A DNA stretch of 64,000 nt from Petrolisthes cinctipes (GCA_033782935.1 JAWQEG010001430.1:124001-188000), one strand, 5' to 3'; positions 38,351 to 54,057 are shown, counted from the first letter of the stretch. Notes: a model not told the origin generated them from the letters alone. Numbers and translations: made by a program.

Positions 38351-41300
38351 CATTACAGTACATTATTATACAGTAAACATTCAACAGTTATACTCACCAG
38401 GCCAGAGCCAGTCACCACGGGGCATCTGGGCACGAACCTCAATGCGACCATACCTGTGGGTGAGTGGATAGATGGACATGTAGCCTATAGTCTATAGTAG
38501 ATTGGTGTAAGTATGTATTGTACTATGGGAAATAGTGAATAGATAGACAGTTTGGTTCTAAAGAACATATAGTTCCCAGCAGATGAAAGGAAACACTGAC
38601 CCACGTAAATAAACAATAACACTCACTTGACAGCAAAGCCAGGGAGGGACCTGAGCCTAGCACTCATAATAGGGTTAACCAAGTCAACAGCATTGCCAAC
38701 TCTATCACAGCCAAAATTTTGGTTGCCAGTACATACGTCCCCACGGCCGTTCATCCCCCAAAGATTCAGTTCTCCAGAGCTTATAAAGCCGTCACCCTTC
38801 CACCTCTCTGTCAGTTCCTGAAGGAGGAAAGTGTACATTATTAACTGATTTAATATATATTAACATAAAATGTTAATACATAGGTTAAGTATAGTAAATA
38901 TGTAGTACAGTATGTGAGACACACACACATTAACTAACTAACTCACAGGTTTGATGAAGAGTGTAGAGTCCCTTGTGTAGCTAACACTACGGTTGTTTAC
39001 ATACACCTCGAACTCCCAGTTCTGTAGAGTTAAGAAGTTAGGTTAGGTTAGTTTAACCTAGATTTGGTTTGGTATCAATAAAGATTTTATCCAACAAAAT
39101 AATTGTTCGATATATTTAAAGAGGTACAAATTTAATTAGAGATAGAGACTGACCCCGCCGCCAGCCATGGTTAGGTTAGGTTAGGTTAGGTTAATTAGAG
39201 ATAGAGACTGACCCCGCCGCCAGCCATGGTTAGGTTAGGTTAATTAGAGATAGAGACTGACCCCACCGCTAGCCATGGTTAGGTTAGGTTAGGTTAATTA
39301 GAGATAGAGACTGACCCCGCCGCCAGCCATGGTTAGGTTAGGTTAGGTTAGGTTAATTAGAGATAGAGACTGACCCCGCCGCCAGCCATGGTTAGGGTAG
39401 GTTAGGTTAGGTTAATTAGAGATAGAGACTGACCCCGCCGCCAGCCATGGTTAGGTTAGGTTAGGTTAGGTTAATTAGAGATAGAGACTGACCCCGCCGC
39501 CAGCCATGGTTAGGTTAGGTTAGGTTAGGTTAGGTTAATTAGAGATAGAGACTGACCCCGCCGCCAGCCATGGTTAGGTTAGGTTAGGTTAGGTTAGGTT
39601 AATTAGAGATAGAGACTGACCCCGCCGCCAGCCATGGTTAGGTTAGGTTAGGTTAATTAGAGATAGAGACTGACCCCGCCGCCAGCCATGGTTAGGTTAG
39701 GTTAATTAGAGATAGAGACTGACCCCGCCGCCAGCCATGGTTAGGTTAGGTTAGGTTAGGTTAGGTTAATTAGAGATAGAGACTGACCCCGTCGCCAGCC
39801 ATGGTTAGGTTAGGTTAGGTTAGGTTAGGTTAATTAGAGATAGAGACTGACCCCGCCTCCAGCCATGGTTAGGTTAGGTTAGGTTAGGTTAGGTTAATTA
39901 GAGATAGAGACTGACCCCGTCGCCAGCCATGGTTAGGTTAGGTTAATTAGAGATAGAGACTGACCCCGCCTCCAGCCATGGTTAGGTTAGGTTAGGTTAA
40001 TTAGAGATAGAGACTGACCCCGCCGCCAGCCATGGTTAGGGTAGGTTAGGTTAGGTTAATTAGAGATAGATACTGACCCCACCGCCAGCCATGGTTAGGT
40101 TAGGTTAGGTTAGGTTAATTAGAGATAGAGACTAACCCCGCCGCCAGCCATGGTTAGGTTAGGTTAGGTTAGGTTAATTAGAGATAGAGACTGACCCCGC
40201 CGCCAGCCATGGTTAGGTCAGGTTAGGTTAGGTTAGGTTAATTAGAGATAGATACTGACCCCGCCGCCAGCCATGGTTAGGTTAGGTTAGGTTAGGTTAA
40301 TTAGAGATAGATACTGACCCCGCCGCCAGCCATGGTTAGGTCAGGTTAGGTTAGGTTAGGTTAATTAGAGATAGAGACTGACCCCGCCGCCAGCCATGGT
40401 TAGGTCAGGTTAGGTTAGGTTAGGTTAATTAGAGATAGATACTGACCCCGCCGCCAGCCATGGTTAGGTCAGGGTAGGTTAGGTTAGGTTAATTAGAGAT
40501 AGAGACTGACCCCGCCGCCAGCCATGGTCATCTCGTGTTCCCACACGTCATGATCCAGAAAGTCGAACTCGTCATTAAAGATGAGACAAGGGAAGGTGGT
40601 ACAGGTGTTGGGGTCCACCACATCTGTCAAGGAAGGTCACAGTAACATATTGGTCAGTTTTCTGAATATATAATATGTGTTGCAAGTTAAAAAGTCTTGT
40701 TTCGTGTTCCTTATGTGCAACATGTCTAATGGCAACATTTCCTCTGTTATAAATATTATCCATTGGCCTTCTAGAGGTCAAGGGAAGAGGTCAGTAATCC
40801 CACTCTGTCAGAAATGATAATATTTGACAAAGTGCTGTGTCATAAATGAAGACGAGATAACCTGGTAATTTCCGCCTTGTTGATTGTCTCACCTTCATTG
40901 TAATACTTGTATATCATTCGGTACATTAATGTTAAAGTCGCCTTACATTTAACTTCAACCAAGTTGCACCATCCAATGGAAGAATATTGGTATAGAGGTT
41001 ATGAGGTCAAGTTCTGCCAGTGACCTAAGGAAGCCATTACCAAATGTTCTCTTTTTCCATTATGATTAATTGTTATATCAAGTTATTTTGTTTCTGACAA
41101 TAAAACTAGTGAATTAACCTCATGCCTTACCTTGGCTGCAGTAGGAAGGAGTCAGAATGAATACTTAGAGTAATGCTACATGTGTACAGTATAAGGACCA
41201 ACGGAAATATCAATATTTATGAGTACAATGCAAAATGTGAGCTGACGGCAATAGTTACTTGCAATACAGCCCAAATTTCTCTAAACGTAAAAAATATCCA

Positions 41301-43028
41301 TTAGCTGCCAAAGAAATGCCACTCCGTTGATAGTAGCGTCAAAGAACATATTACACAAAAGTCATTTACAGTTAAACAAGTATGAGGTATTAATTCTCTG
41401 ATAGGAGTGTGAAGAAGACATAAGAAAATTGTCAGCAAACACACTGTCATTATTTTTTCAATGCATAGGATATCAGTTTACACTTAAAACTTAGAAGAAC
41501 AAAAAAAACATGAATTAAATGTTGATGGAATGGTACACATCACTTTGTACAAAAATATATTTACCTGCAGCAAAGGCCCCCACCACTAGTAGCAGTAGAC
41601 ACAATGATTCCATCCTAATCTGTGGAGGAAAATACACTACATGAAATACAGACTTGTAGCCTAGCATGGAAATAATTGTTTCATTAGTGATGAATTGATT
41701 GACTGGATACAACACTCACAGACACCACACAATACACATGTAGACATACACTTGTTTACATGTATTGCCAGTTTATATTACGTGTTGGAAACAAAAAGGG
41801 CATGTAGGCCAATATATGTATTATTGAAACTTCACAAGCAGTTAGTGTGTGATGTAAAATGTTTGTGTATGTGACATGTTAAGTGTTTCTACTGACTTAT
41901 ACTTACCAACACAGATTTCCGATGGAGATCACCGACACTAACACATAAATTGCGTCATTTTTTATGTTGCTTCGTAACCTACAACTGGTATAGTCGTCTG
42001 TCATTAGCCAAAATATACTATAAATAGTGGAGTTGTTCGATAGTAAAGCATTAAAGAATGAATTGGAGTACCAATAAGAGTGAAACCTATCTATATAAAT
42101 TGTATATCGCTAACCATATAGTTATATTATCTATGACTGTATGAGATGTGTAAGACTGCAACGAGGTCATTAAATTTATATCCCGATTGGTTTGAGTATA
42201 ATCACTAGATGCTAGACTTACCGAATGTTACTTTGTACTGTAAAGTGTAGCCTAATATGTTACATTAGGTTGGGAGAAGCTGTATATATACAGGGTGTAT
42301 CGCGAGGTATATCAGTAAATTACACCAGAGATATAAAATAAAATTTTGAGTATATTTTGTTGTATTAAGTATGCTGTGTGTGATCTCAGTAAAGTACAAT
42401 GAATACTGATAAAAACTATTTTAACGTGTGTTGTTAAATGGCGGTGAGCGTCGGAGGGAGTGGTAGCCTAATATGTTTTTCTGACCAAAGAGGTCTTATT
42501 TATTTCATCTTAATAAGTTTTATCATGATTGCAATATTTATGTGATGGTCTATAACGTACATTGAATCATATTTTCAATGCAAAGGGATAATACCAGGCC
42601 TGTATAAGAAGAAAATCCGTGAAATGTAGGGAAATGCTAAGACTTGCAGCTGGCGTTATGTCGGTAAAGTTTACCTAACCTCCAAAAGATATTAATCATA
42701 TTTCGTCGAATATTATTAATAGGGGCCTGGTAATATCCCTTTGCATTGAAAATATAATTCAATGTACGTTATAGAACATCACATAAATATTGCAATCATG
42801 ATGAAACTTATTAAGATGAAATAAATAAGGCCTCTTTGGTCCGAAAAACATATTAGGCTTCCACTCCCTCCGACGCTCACCGCCATTTAACAACACACGT
42901 TAAAATAGTTTTTATCAGTATTCATTGTACTTTACTGAGATCACACACAGCATACTTTATACAACAAAATATACTCAAAATTTTATTTTATATCTCTGGT
43001 GTAATTTAATGATATACCTCGCGATACA

Positions 43029-43068
<40 letters not shown>

Positions 43069-43108
43069 AGCAACCATTGCCAATGAGATGAACTTAATCA
43101 CTTACCAT
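32321..43108 (-). CDS. LGBP/GH16 beta-1,3-glucan-binding protein, copy C (complete)
   Basis: Complete third copy. The predicted 370-residue protein is identical to copy B by my reading. Exons: 43106-about 43129 (5'UTR plus ATG), 41565-41619, 40511-40623, 38947-39021, 38627-38817, 38398-38453, 36408-36485, 36046-36148, 35349-35420, 34544-34673, 34137-34262, 32321-32431. Exon 9 differs from copy B by one synonymous base. Intron 1 is longer than in A and B because a roughly 740-bp palindromic element sits at about 42289-43031. The 5' flank carries a unit-specific insertion of about 990 bp at 43876-44864, some 0.7 kb upstream of the TATA box, so expression could differ from copies A and B even though the protein does not. 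Function as for copy A: secreted recognition of beta-1,3-glucan (family inference), with possible glucanase activity because the GH16 active-site residues are present. Confidence 0.93.
32571..32914. mobile_element. GGTCCCGG-family MITE in intron 11 of copy C
   Basis: Same insertion as in copy B, so it predates that duplication. It has an extra GGGCATATCTCGAAAACAGG-like segment. Confidence 0.6.
36453..36690 (-). repeat. Splice-acceptor minisatellite at exon 7, copy C
   Basis: Four 58-bp units (landmarks at 36481, 36539, 36597, 36655), one exonic and three intronic. Confidence 0.93.
36916..37303. repeat. 49-bp minisatellite, intron 6 of copy C
   Basis: Eight units. The last (ACAAGAGTGTT variant) is shared by all three gene copies. 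Confidence 0.92.
38292..38349. repeat. (TA)n, intron 6 of copy C
   Basis: About 58 bp uninterrupted TA at the same intronic site. Confidence 0.95.
39132..40510 (-). repeat. Splice-donor minisatellite with TTAGG blocks, intron 3 of copy C
   Basis: About 23 intronic units of the same structure, including higher-order variants near exon 3 in which one TTAGG reads TCAGG. The donor core GTCAGT is kept in nearly all units. Confidence 0.95.
42289..43031. mobile_element. Palindromic (foldback) element in intron 1 of copy C
   Basis: Second member of the CAGGGTGTATCGC family, inserted in the (TA)n of intron 1. Absent from intron 1 of copies A and B. Arms are inverted and over 300 bp. Confidence 0.85.
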
Positions 43109-43117
43109 TCTAGTTGT

Positions 43118-43153
43118 AATGAAGGACTGACTGCCGCTGACAATGTTATATAG
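43118..43153 (-). promoter_or_regulatory. Core promoter of LGBP copy C
   Basis: TATA box at 43145-43152 and initiator at 43126-43131, identical to copies A and B. A copy-specific insertion begins about 0.7 kb upstream at 43876. Confidence 0.65.
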
Positions 43154-43875
43154 CCTACTATGACAGAGGAAGGTGCGTGGGAACTAGTGCTGTGTAATCA
43201 TTGTAAACGTGACAGGAAGATGTTTCAAAGTCCAATGATTTGTCATTCTGTGTCACCTGCTAAAATCACACGCCCTTATGAGAAAATATGCAAATCATGA
43301 AGCCAAAGTAACAACTGTTTCTCAGGCAATGATTTACGACGTACAGTACCATTCTCAGGACAAAGAGTAAATTACATCATCGAAAATTTTACAGATTTCT
43401 TGTATCAATAACATTGTAAATTTTAATACTTGTAGGTTACTTTATACTGGTATATTATCAAGATTTTTTTTAACTCAAATTACTTGGGTGTAGACAGATA
43501 GATAGATAGATAGAGAGATAGATATTGACCACAACATACCACAGCACAATTCATACCCAAGTCATATTTACATTCTCTTTATATTATGGTCCAGCTCAAA
43601 ACTAGCTTAATACCGCATCCAAAAAGTTGATTTACAAGCAATAAATATTGTGAAAACTTAATGTGTCTTTATCAACAACAAACGTGATATATAATTAACA
43701 GTTAATAATATAATTCACGATCTATGTGTCTATGCCTATAATATTCAGATACAAAACAATTCAATCTGGTGAAATCCTCCGATACACCAAGATACTCCTA
43801 ATTATAAACATGATATAAAACAGAAACAATCCATACCCTCACTAATATTATTGTACTATTGGCCACAAGAATTGG

Positions 43876-44864
43876 TACAGACGCTGCATGTTGTTTTCGT
43901 GGGTTTACTACTTATAGAAAATGAAACAAACACTACGTAACTGCAAGACAACAATATTATTAGATTTGTTATTTTGCAATCACCGAGTTACTTGGTAGAC
44001 CATTCATTACAATACTTCCAGAATAATGACCTCTCTTTCCATATAGACTGTGTAAGAATTCATGTGACCAACTGTATATGCATGCCTTCAGTTATTTCCA
44101 AACAAAAGGCAACTACGTAGTTATAGGCTAGTTGGCACATTGATAAATAAAGGTGTTCTTCCCATTAGTAATACAAAGACAAGATGGTATGAATCATTTT
44201 ACATTGCTCAGGTTCAGAATATCTATTAGAAAAAACGCCTTCATTTGTGAGAAAATTATGGGCATCACGCACTTGTTGCGAATGGGGACACTAGCTGCTG
44301 TACAACATGTGCTTTTGTCTGTATTCCACCATGTAAACACAGCCTTTCTTCCATGGGTAGGCGACTACGTCCTCTTCTATTCTATCTTCCCTTCACTGCC
44401 AAAGAATGAGCTGACAATCTGAACTGAGTTAATGATATCCTCTCATGCTCTGATATATTTTGCTTTGCAGTTAAACCTGGATTAATTCCTCGATAGCTTA
44501 ATTAATCTTCTTGATGACTCTGAACTTAATTAGTAAGACGTTTCTATATAATTGTGTCAATGGCTGTTTCGATATCATTTTCCTCTTCAAAAATCAGTAC
44601 ATGATCTTAAGTTGGAGTAACATGAAGCACCAACTTAATTATAAACATTAGTGGGTCTTCATCTATTAACAATCTCTTACAGTATATTTTGTTGAAAAAC
44701 TTTCTTTGTTTACTAGGGACAAGACCTTTCAGACGTGGATATCTATATTCATTGTAATACGTGTAATGTAATGTTGGTAGGTATAAGTAAATTGTGTTGT
44801 AGGAAGCAAACTTTATTATATACTGTATATATATAATTATGTATATGTGTGAATTGAAATAAAG
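43876..44864. other. Unit C-specific insertion of about 990 bp upstream of copy C
   Basis: Units A and B are continuous here (AAGAATTGGCCACAAGTTATG). In unit C about 990 bp replaces CCACAAG. It holds an 89-codon open frame (44153-44422) with no ATG at its start and no recognised domain. No terminal repeats were seen. Confidence 0.7.
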
Positions 44865-45249
44865 TTATGAAAGGCCTGCCCTGCATGACTGACATTACAC
44901 ACAGAAATTGGACAAGTATTTGCTGACACATGCTTCCATAAAACAGACAAATGACTCTGCATAAATATTATGATATTGACTCAGATAAGAATGGGAAGTG
45001 TTACTGTATCACTATGTTGTCGAATAAACAGTCAAATAGAAAAACTTATATATAAATGTTAATGTGTTATGGCATATACAATATTATAGTATAGGCCTAG
45101 TAACTTGTTCTTGTTACCCAAGAAAGGTTAATTGGTGCACTGCAGGTAGAGCTCTCTCTCTCTCTCTCTCTCTCTCTCTTGAACACAGTTGGACACATGA
45201 ATGGGTGGTACAGCCTAAGTGAAAGATGGTCAATTTCTCTCTCTTAGGG

Positions 45250-45540
45250 GGGGGGGGGTTAGGGGGGTGCGGGAATAGGGGACAGGCTTTCTACATCCCC
45301 CCCAAACCTGTCCCCCTATTCCCGCACCCCACAACACCCCCCCCAAGCCTGTCCCCCTAGTCCCCCCCTCCAAGCCTGTCCCCTACTCCCGCACCCCCCC
45401 CCCAAGCCTGTCCCCTACTCCCGCACCCCCCCCCCCCAAGCCTGTCCCCTATTCCCGCACCCCCCAACCCCCTCCCAATCCTGTCCCCTATTCCCGCACC
45501 CCCCCCCCCTCAAGCCTGTCCCCTACTCCCGCACCCCCTT
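45250..45540. repeat. G-rich then C-rich mirrored tandem array, unit C
   Basis: Same repeat as at 27618, with a shorter G-rich arm and more C-rich units. Confidence 0.85.
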
Positions 45541-46285
45541 AAACACTATCTTCCTATGTTCACTGTAAAAGATGACGTCAGCTTTTCTAAACAAGACAGT
45601 TAACAAAAATTATACTATTTTCCAGTTTACCAATAAATGTTTTTACAATGCAGCTGTTGTCATCATTATTGTGTTGTTTGGAGGATTTTATATTTAACTA
45701 ATCGAATGTCAGTCAATTGTGTTATTATAGACAGACAATTAAAGAAAAGGAATGTTCTTATTATAGGTCCTTATTAATGTAATCTATTTCATGAACTGAT
45801 GTGTGTGTGTGTGTGTGTGTGCTAGACCGACTGGTGAATTATATAGTAAGCCTATTCTCATCCTCCTATAACTCACACATACATACACACACACACATAC
45901 ATATTTTAAGATGATGGCGACAGAGATACAATTCAGACCATGGCCAATCTATCACACACACACACACACACACACACAGGCATATTATTACTGACATGAT
46001 ATATGATTACTCCTTGGTTTACATGCCACTTTACATGCTTGGTCTTCGTGTGTGTACATGTGATATGAATAAATGATAAAAAGCCGCATTGCTGGGTGAA
46101 GCAAGTGAAGGTACAGCCACAATCAAATAACCACCTACACTTTCCTTCCATTTTAGTAAATATCTTGGTAACAAAGAACAACACGTGTATGATTTTGCAG
46201 CACCTCTCATAGTAATAATTGAGGGGGTTGAGTTGACATAAGATGTTGTATGATTATATTTTGATATGATACTGATTTATTTACA

Positions 46286-46390
<105 letters not shown>

Positions 46391-46442
46391 CAATGGAAGA
46401 ACGGAAACAACTCAGTGGAATGTGCAGTTGATAAACGTATAT

Positions 46443-46661
46443 TTACTTCCTGGCACACAGATCACAAACTAAAATGTATGTACAGACACTAAATACAAAA
46501 CTTCTCTTTGGGTAGTAGTCAGTAGATGAGAGATACGGGGGAGTTTGAGCACTAGAGTAGCGAGGTGCATAACTGTATCTACAAGTGAGGTATTTGTATG
46601 CAGGAAAGCAATTTGCATCACGAAATACTGCTAGGAAAACTGTAAAGAGTAGAACCACCAT
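46443..46661 (-). CDS. Hypothetical small secreted protein, weak
   Basis: A 72-codon minus-strand frame starts with an ATG and a hydrophobic leader ([13 protein letters not shown]), then a Tyr/Ser/Pro-rich stretch ([11 protein letters not shown]..., DYYPKR). The leader looks like a signal peptide, but there is no recognised family, no second copy and no evidence of splicing. It could be an exon of a lost gene or chance. Confidence 0.2.
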   Translation of the reverse strand: MVVLLFTVFLAVFRDANCFPAYKYLTCRYSYAPRYSSAQTPPYLSSTDYYPKRSFVFSVCTYILVCDLCARK

Positions 46662-46855
46662 GAATAATTGGTGTTGTTTAGTGATATCTAGCCTAAATTT
46701 GAAAGTTGGGAAAAATGTGAAAAGCTTATAATATCTCGAAATGGGTATTTGTATACTTTAGTTACGTAGTATGTACAAAATAATACAAGTAAGATGGTTG
46801 TTTTTTTAAATTAAATAGATCTACAGCTTCAATAGGCGTTGTTAACAGAAAACAC

Positions 46856-47218
46856 GGTATTAGTACAGAAGTGGACCTTAATTCAGCAGTGTTGCCAGAT
46901 CCGGCTGGGTCCTAGTATTTTACCCCTGTCATTTATTGTACTTTATCACGATTATTTCCCGGTAGTTTGCCCAGGTTAGGTCCCGGTAGTTTGCCCAGGT
47001 TAGGTCCCGGTAGTCTGATGCAGTCTAGGTTAGGTTAGGTCAGGTCAGGTAAGGTCAGGCTAATTTCAAAATGCCCCATTTGAATATGCCCTATCTTGGA
47101 AACGGGGCATTTGAGGAAGAAAAACCATAGAAGAAAAGTGTCTTAGAATGGTCCAAAATAGTGGGTAATGACAGTAAAATATCTATTATACAGTAAGGTC
47201 CACTTCTGTACCTTTACC
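46856..47218. mobile_element. GGTCCCGG-family MITE, best-preserved copy
   Basis: Perfect 18-bp inverted ends (GTACAGAAGTGGACCTTA at 46863-46880, complement at 47194-47211), extended imperfectly to about 25 bp. About 360 bp, no coding capacity. Confidence 0.7.
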
Positions 47219-47610
47219 GAAAACACTATCGTTATAGTAGCAACATATGTGGTTGACTTGGTGTCCGCCATATTGAAGGCGCTGAAAATGACAGTTCGAC
47301 GGCTTCACTTTACTCCCCTGGATTAGTGAGCCAAGGCGCCTCCACCTATACTACCTCCATGTGTGTAACCCAGAGTGTTTTTCTGTCCCCCCCCCCCCAT
47401 TGTGGCTATACAGGCCAGCTGTGCTTATACAGTATTTGGCGGTACTACCAATCATCCAAAGTGGGAGGTCATAATTATATACACACATGTCGTGGGTGTG
47501 TTCTGTACGTGTGAGATAAAGAGAGATCAACGCCAGGTGTGACCAGGTCTAGCAATCCAGAAAGGTTAAACTAATCCTCTAATTAACCTGCTGGATGTAA
47601 AGCAGAGGTT

Positions 47611-47780
47611 AGGCCCGTAGTTTAAAAAAAATGTAATGGTCCTTACTGTAGCTCTATGAATTCTCCAAACTACTCCAGGCAACAGATTCCCTATTAGAAA
47701 TACTGAAGGGTTCTGTGGCCTGGATTATTTTAGAGGATTCATAGTGTAAGGGCCTTTAATTTTTCTTAAACTACGGGCCT
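47611..47780. mobile_element. MITE with perfect AGGCCCGTAGTTTAA ends
   Basis: 170 bp with 15-bp perfect inverted ends (47611-47625, 47766-47780) and a second inner palindrome (GAATTCTCCAAACT... / ...TAGAGGATTCA) like that in the TTAA elements at 52232 and 54058. Confidence 0.7.
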
Positions 47781-48379
47781 TTGAAAATCCTATAATTGTC
47801 TGTCTGTCGCCTCACTTGGACTGATGTGGATGTGTATATTGGTGAATGTAGCTTGTAGTGAATGATAGTGTATGAAGTATGTACCCTGGATTTCTGGCTG
47901 AGGGAACGATATTTTATGCAACATAATTATAGTACTGTAGGCTACCCGATGGACTTCTGTTTGGTGTTGTAGTTGTCATGGTGATGGTCATATGGTCACC
48001 AACGTACGACTGTGTGTGATGGTAGCAGTTACAGTAATGATGATGATGATGATGATGATGATGATAATGAGGTATGAAATAATTCTGTGTGATTAGTGAA
48101 TGTTGAGTAAACCTGCTGGTGCCATAGACTTTGTTGTTGTCACTACTATAATACTGAGGGTCGTATTATTAAAATGTAGATCCCTGTTAAAAAAATATTG
48201 TAAAAGAAAGTTGTACATGCAAGTGGGTGTGGTGTTCAGTGTGTTTGTTTACAATGTGTAAATAAAGAGAGAGTGCATGGTAAGTAAGACACGAAAAAAG
48301 AACATCGAAGGTGGACAGACTAGAGAGAAAAGGGAGTTCCAACCCTCCCTTATTTTATCAAGTTCTTTATTTATCTTAA

Positions 48380-48571
48380 GTACACTCGTGATACATAATT
48401 TCTGACCAGAGTGTGAGGAGCAGAAAGCTTCGAATCGCCTGGTATTGCTCATTTCCCCACCCAGTACACCTATAGAGGCTGAGTTCGAATGCAGGTTATG
48501 TGTGTGTGTGTGTGTGTGTGTGGTGCCTGCCTTCGTCTCTGGTCAGGGATTACGTATCACGAGTGTACGAG
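48380..48571. mobile_element. MITE with TACACTCGTGATAC ends, outside the array
   Basis: Closely matches the unit B element including its inner (GT)n. Both inverted ends are present, so this is an independent insertion and not a relic of a fourth gene unit. Confidence 0.65.
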
Positions 48572-48864
48572 CCTCAACACTCAGGGTAATGATGCCACGA
48601 AAGGCCATGTCATTAATTAAGTTGTATAAGTGGATACTGATGGTTGATAAATAAAGTATCCCTACCACCAATCCACTCAGCGTCCACCCTACGAATACCG
48701 ACCTGCTGCTGTCTTTCACAATATCAGTCATTAATATCCAAACACCTCGTGATAATCAATATATCACTATTGTATGTGTATTGGGCAAGGTGTGTGTGTG
48801 TGTGTGTGTATATCCTTTTTGTCTTACTGATTCCTCCCACATTCACACTCATGTCTACACCCTA

Positions 48865-49300
48865 CAGTTGATTAATTCTTCCTTCTACTACCATCACTAC
48901 CACTATCACTATCACTACCACCACCACTACCACTATCACTACCACTATCAATACCATACTGCCTACTACCATCACTATAGTTGATTAATTCTTCCTTCTA
49001 CTACCATCACTACCACTATCACTACCAAACACTACAATCACCATTCCTCTAACTATATAACACTGCCTACTACCATCACTACCACTATCACTACCAAACA
49101 CTACCACCACCACTCCTGTAACTATAACACTGCCTACTACCATCACTACCACTATCACTACCACTATCACTACCATCACCACTACTATAACCATATAACA
49201 CTGCCTACTACCATCACTACCACTACCACTATCACTACCACCACCACTCCTGTAACTATAACACTGCCTACCACTACCACTATCACTACCAACACCACAC
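48865..49300. repeat. (ACC/ATC)n-rich complex tandem repeat
   Basis: Triplet-based array (CTACCATCACTACCACTATC) with higher-order units starting TTGATTAATTCTTCC and AACACTGCCTACTACC. Confidence 0.85.
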
Positions 49301-49452
49301 TTCACCTTTCACAACGATTCCTCCCCATTTCTCCTTCATGCTCTCTATTGCAACACAAGACAGAGAGAGACACAAGATTGACTCAGTGACTCCTCCACCA
49401 GAGCCATCACCAGTCTTCTGTTCATTTTGTCTCTCGTTCACACACACATTTA

Positions 49453-49455
<3 letters not shown>

Positions 49456-49500
<45 letters not shown>
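49456..49500. repeat. (CT)n microsatellite
   Basis: About 45 bp just left of the hAT-like element. Confidence 0.95.
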
Positions 49501-49503
<3 letters not shown>

Positions 49504-49508
49504 CCCCC

Positions 49509-49936
49509 CAGGGTTTATTCTAACGTGCAGTTGTACCCCTTTTGTGCAGTTGTAAATTCAAAATGTGCAGTTGTAAATCCAGATTTGTGCAGTTGTAAAT
49601 TTATACTTTGTTTGAATTTGCATGGCAAGGGTGTCATAAACTAGGAAGGAACCACAATAGAAGTCACTGATAGCTGACCAGAACATATTTTTATTTTCAT
49701 TAACCCTACCATATAATGCAATCATACATATTACATAAATCATAATATATGACATAGAATACCACATTTCACATTACAAAATATATCTTAAACAGTGAGG
49801 ATTATCAAACGTATTTACAGTAGATGTGAAACCACAAGTGTTTGCGCGCCCCCCGGTTTGGGAACCACTGGTTTAGGTCGTTCGGGCCTCGCATCAGAGT
49901 TTGTGCAGTTGTAAATTTTCCTTAGAATAAACCCTG
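49509..49936. mobile_element. hAT-like element with CAGGGTTTATTCTAA ends
   Basis: Inverted ends CAGGGTTTATTCTAA / TTAGAATAAACCCTG. Imperfect 8-bp flanks GTTCCCCC and GTACCCCT. Subterminal GTGCAGTTGTAAA copies on the left and one on the right. An inner GGTTTGGGAACCACTGG resembles another hAT end. Confidence 0.65.
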
Positions 49937-50294
49937 GTACCCCTCATGCACTCCGCCTTTGCTACGATTATAATTAATAGTTTTGCGACATTCATACTTG
50001 AGAATGGAGATGTAAACTGAATATAAACCAGATTTTAAAGAAAAATTAAAAGTATATGTTTTTAGGACACGAATCCCAGAGTTTCTCGGAATTTCATAGT
50101 TAAAAATCAATACGGTAACTTAGCGGAGTGTCACGGGCTTATTATTAAAGTTCCTCTATCTTATCTGTTAATGGTAACCATATACTTAGTGTGTGAAAGA
50201 TAAAGAGGGCGAAGAAAAGGGATAAAAGAAAACTTAATGCATAACATAGATTTGCAACAGTGATACAAACAAGAAGAGAAAGAGTGTGTGAAAG

Positions 50295-53227
<2,933 letters not shown>

Positions 53228-53295
<68 letters not shown>
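53228..53295. repeat. (CT)n directly after the lectin stop codon
   Basis: About 68 bp of CT starting at the base after TAA, so it would form the first part of the 3'UTR. Confidence 0.95.
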
Positions 53296-53299
<4 letters not shown>

Positions 53300-53313
53300 A
53301 TTGTACTGTAGAT

Positions 53314-53511
53314 GTACACTCGCGGTCAGAAGTTGTGTCTGAATCCCCTGGTACGATGAATTGCAACCAGGCGAAGTTTGAAGGTTCGAGCAATTATAAG
53401 TTATGAGGAGAGACATGCACAATGCACCGATTGCCGAACCTTGGAATCTCGTCTGGGTGTGATTCATCGTGTCAGGGACTCGGGACACAACTATTGACCA
53501 CGAGTGTACAG
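53314..53511. mobile_element. MITE with TACACTCG ends, 3' of the lectin gene
   Basis: Inverted arms of about 80 bp, roughly three-quarters identical, begin TACACTCGCGGTCA and end TGACCACGAGTGTA. Probably related to the TACACTCGTGATAC family and TA-flanked. Confidence 0.6.
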
Positions 53512-54057
53512 TACAGTACAGTACATACAATATAGGCAAAAAGTGTTGCTATCCATAACAGCAGACCTTTAAATTTCAGTGAATTTCCTAAAATATCATC
53601 ACCTCATAATAATTAAGTGAGCACATTGTTTTGTACTTAGGAAGGAAGAACAAACCACCAAGGCCCACTGTGTCTGTACCATTAAAATTACACCACATCA
53701 TAATAGTTAAATAATACCTTCCTCGGTCTCTTGCTCATTCTTGCTAGACTCTCTCCAATGAGGAGGCCTACCAGTATAGCCTATAGTCCTATGTTGCCCT
53801 CAGTTTTAATATGTAACCTAAGTGTATTATATCACGTAACCTTCCCTTGTCGTGTGTGTCTGTCTACATGTTATAAGTTAGGTATTGTGGGTTTTTTTCC
53901 TTTACCGTGTACCGTATCTATTTAATTGTGGAATTCTTAATGCATATATGTATGTGTTTTATGTACTCTATTATAAAGTTGTGTTATAATAGTCGTTGAA
54001 GGACGTGTTAAGCTGAAATATTTATGTGTCTTATGTATATATAGACTACGTTCTTGT

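Noticed and set aside
44153..44422. Coding gene in the unit C insertion
   Set aside because: Frame lacks an ATG at its start and shows no domain or splice context.
48380..48571. Relic of a fourth LGBP unit to the right of the array
   Set aside because: The match to unit B stops exactly at inverted ends TACACTCGTGATAC on both sides, so it is an independent MITE copy.
48985..49305. 106-codon Gly/Ser/Val-rich frame
   Set aside because: Translation of the (ACC/ATC)n tandem repeat.
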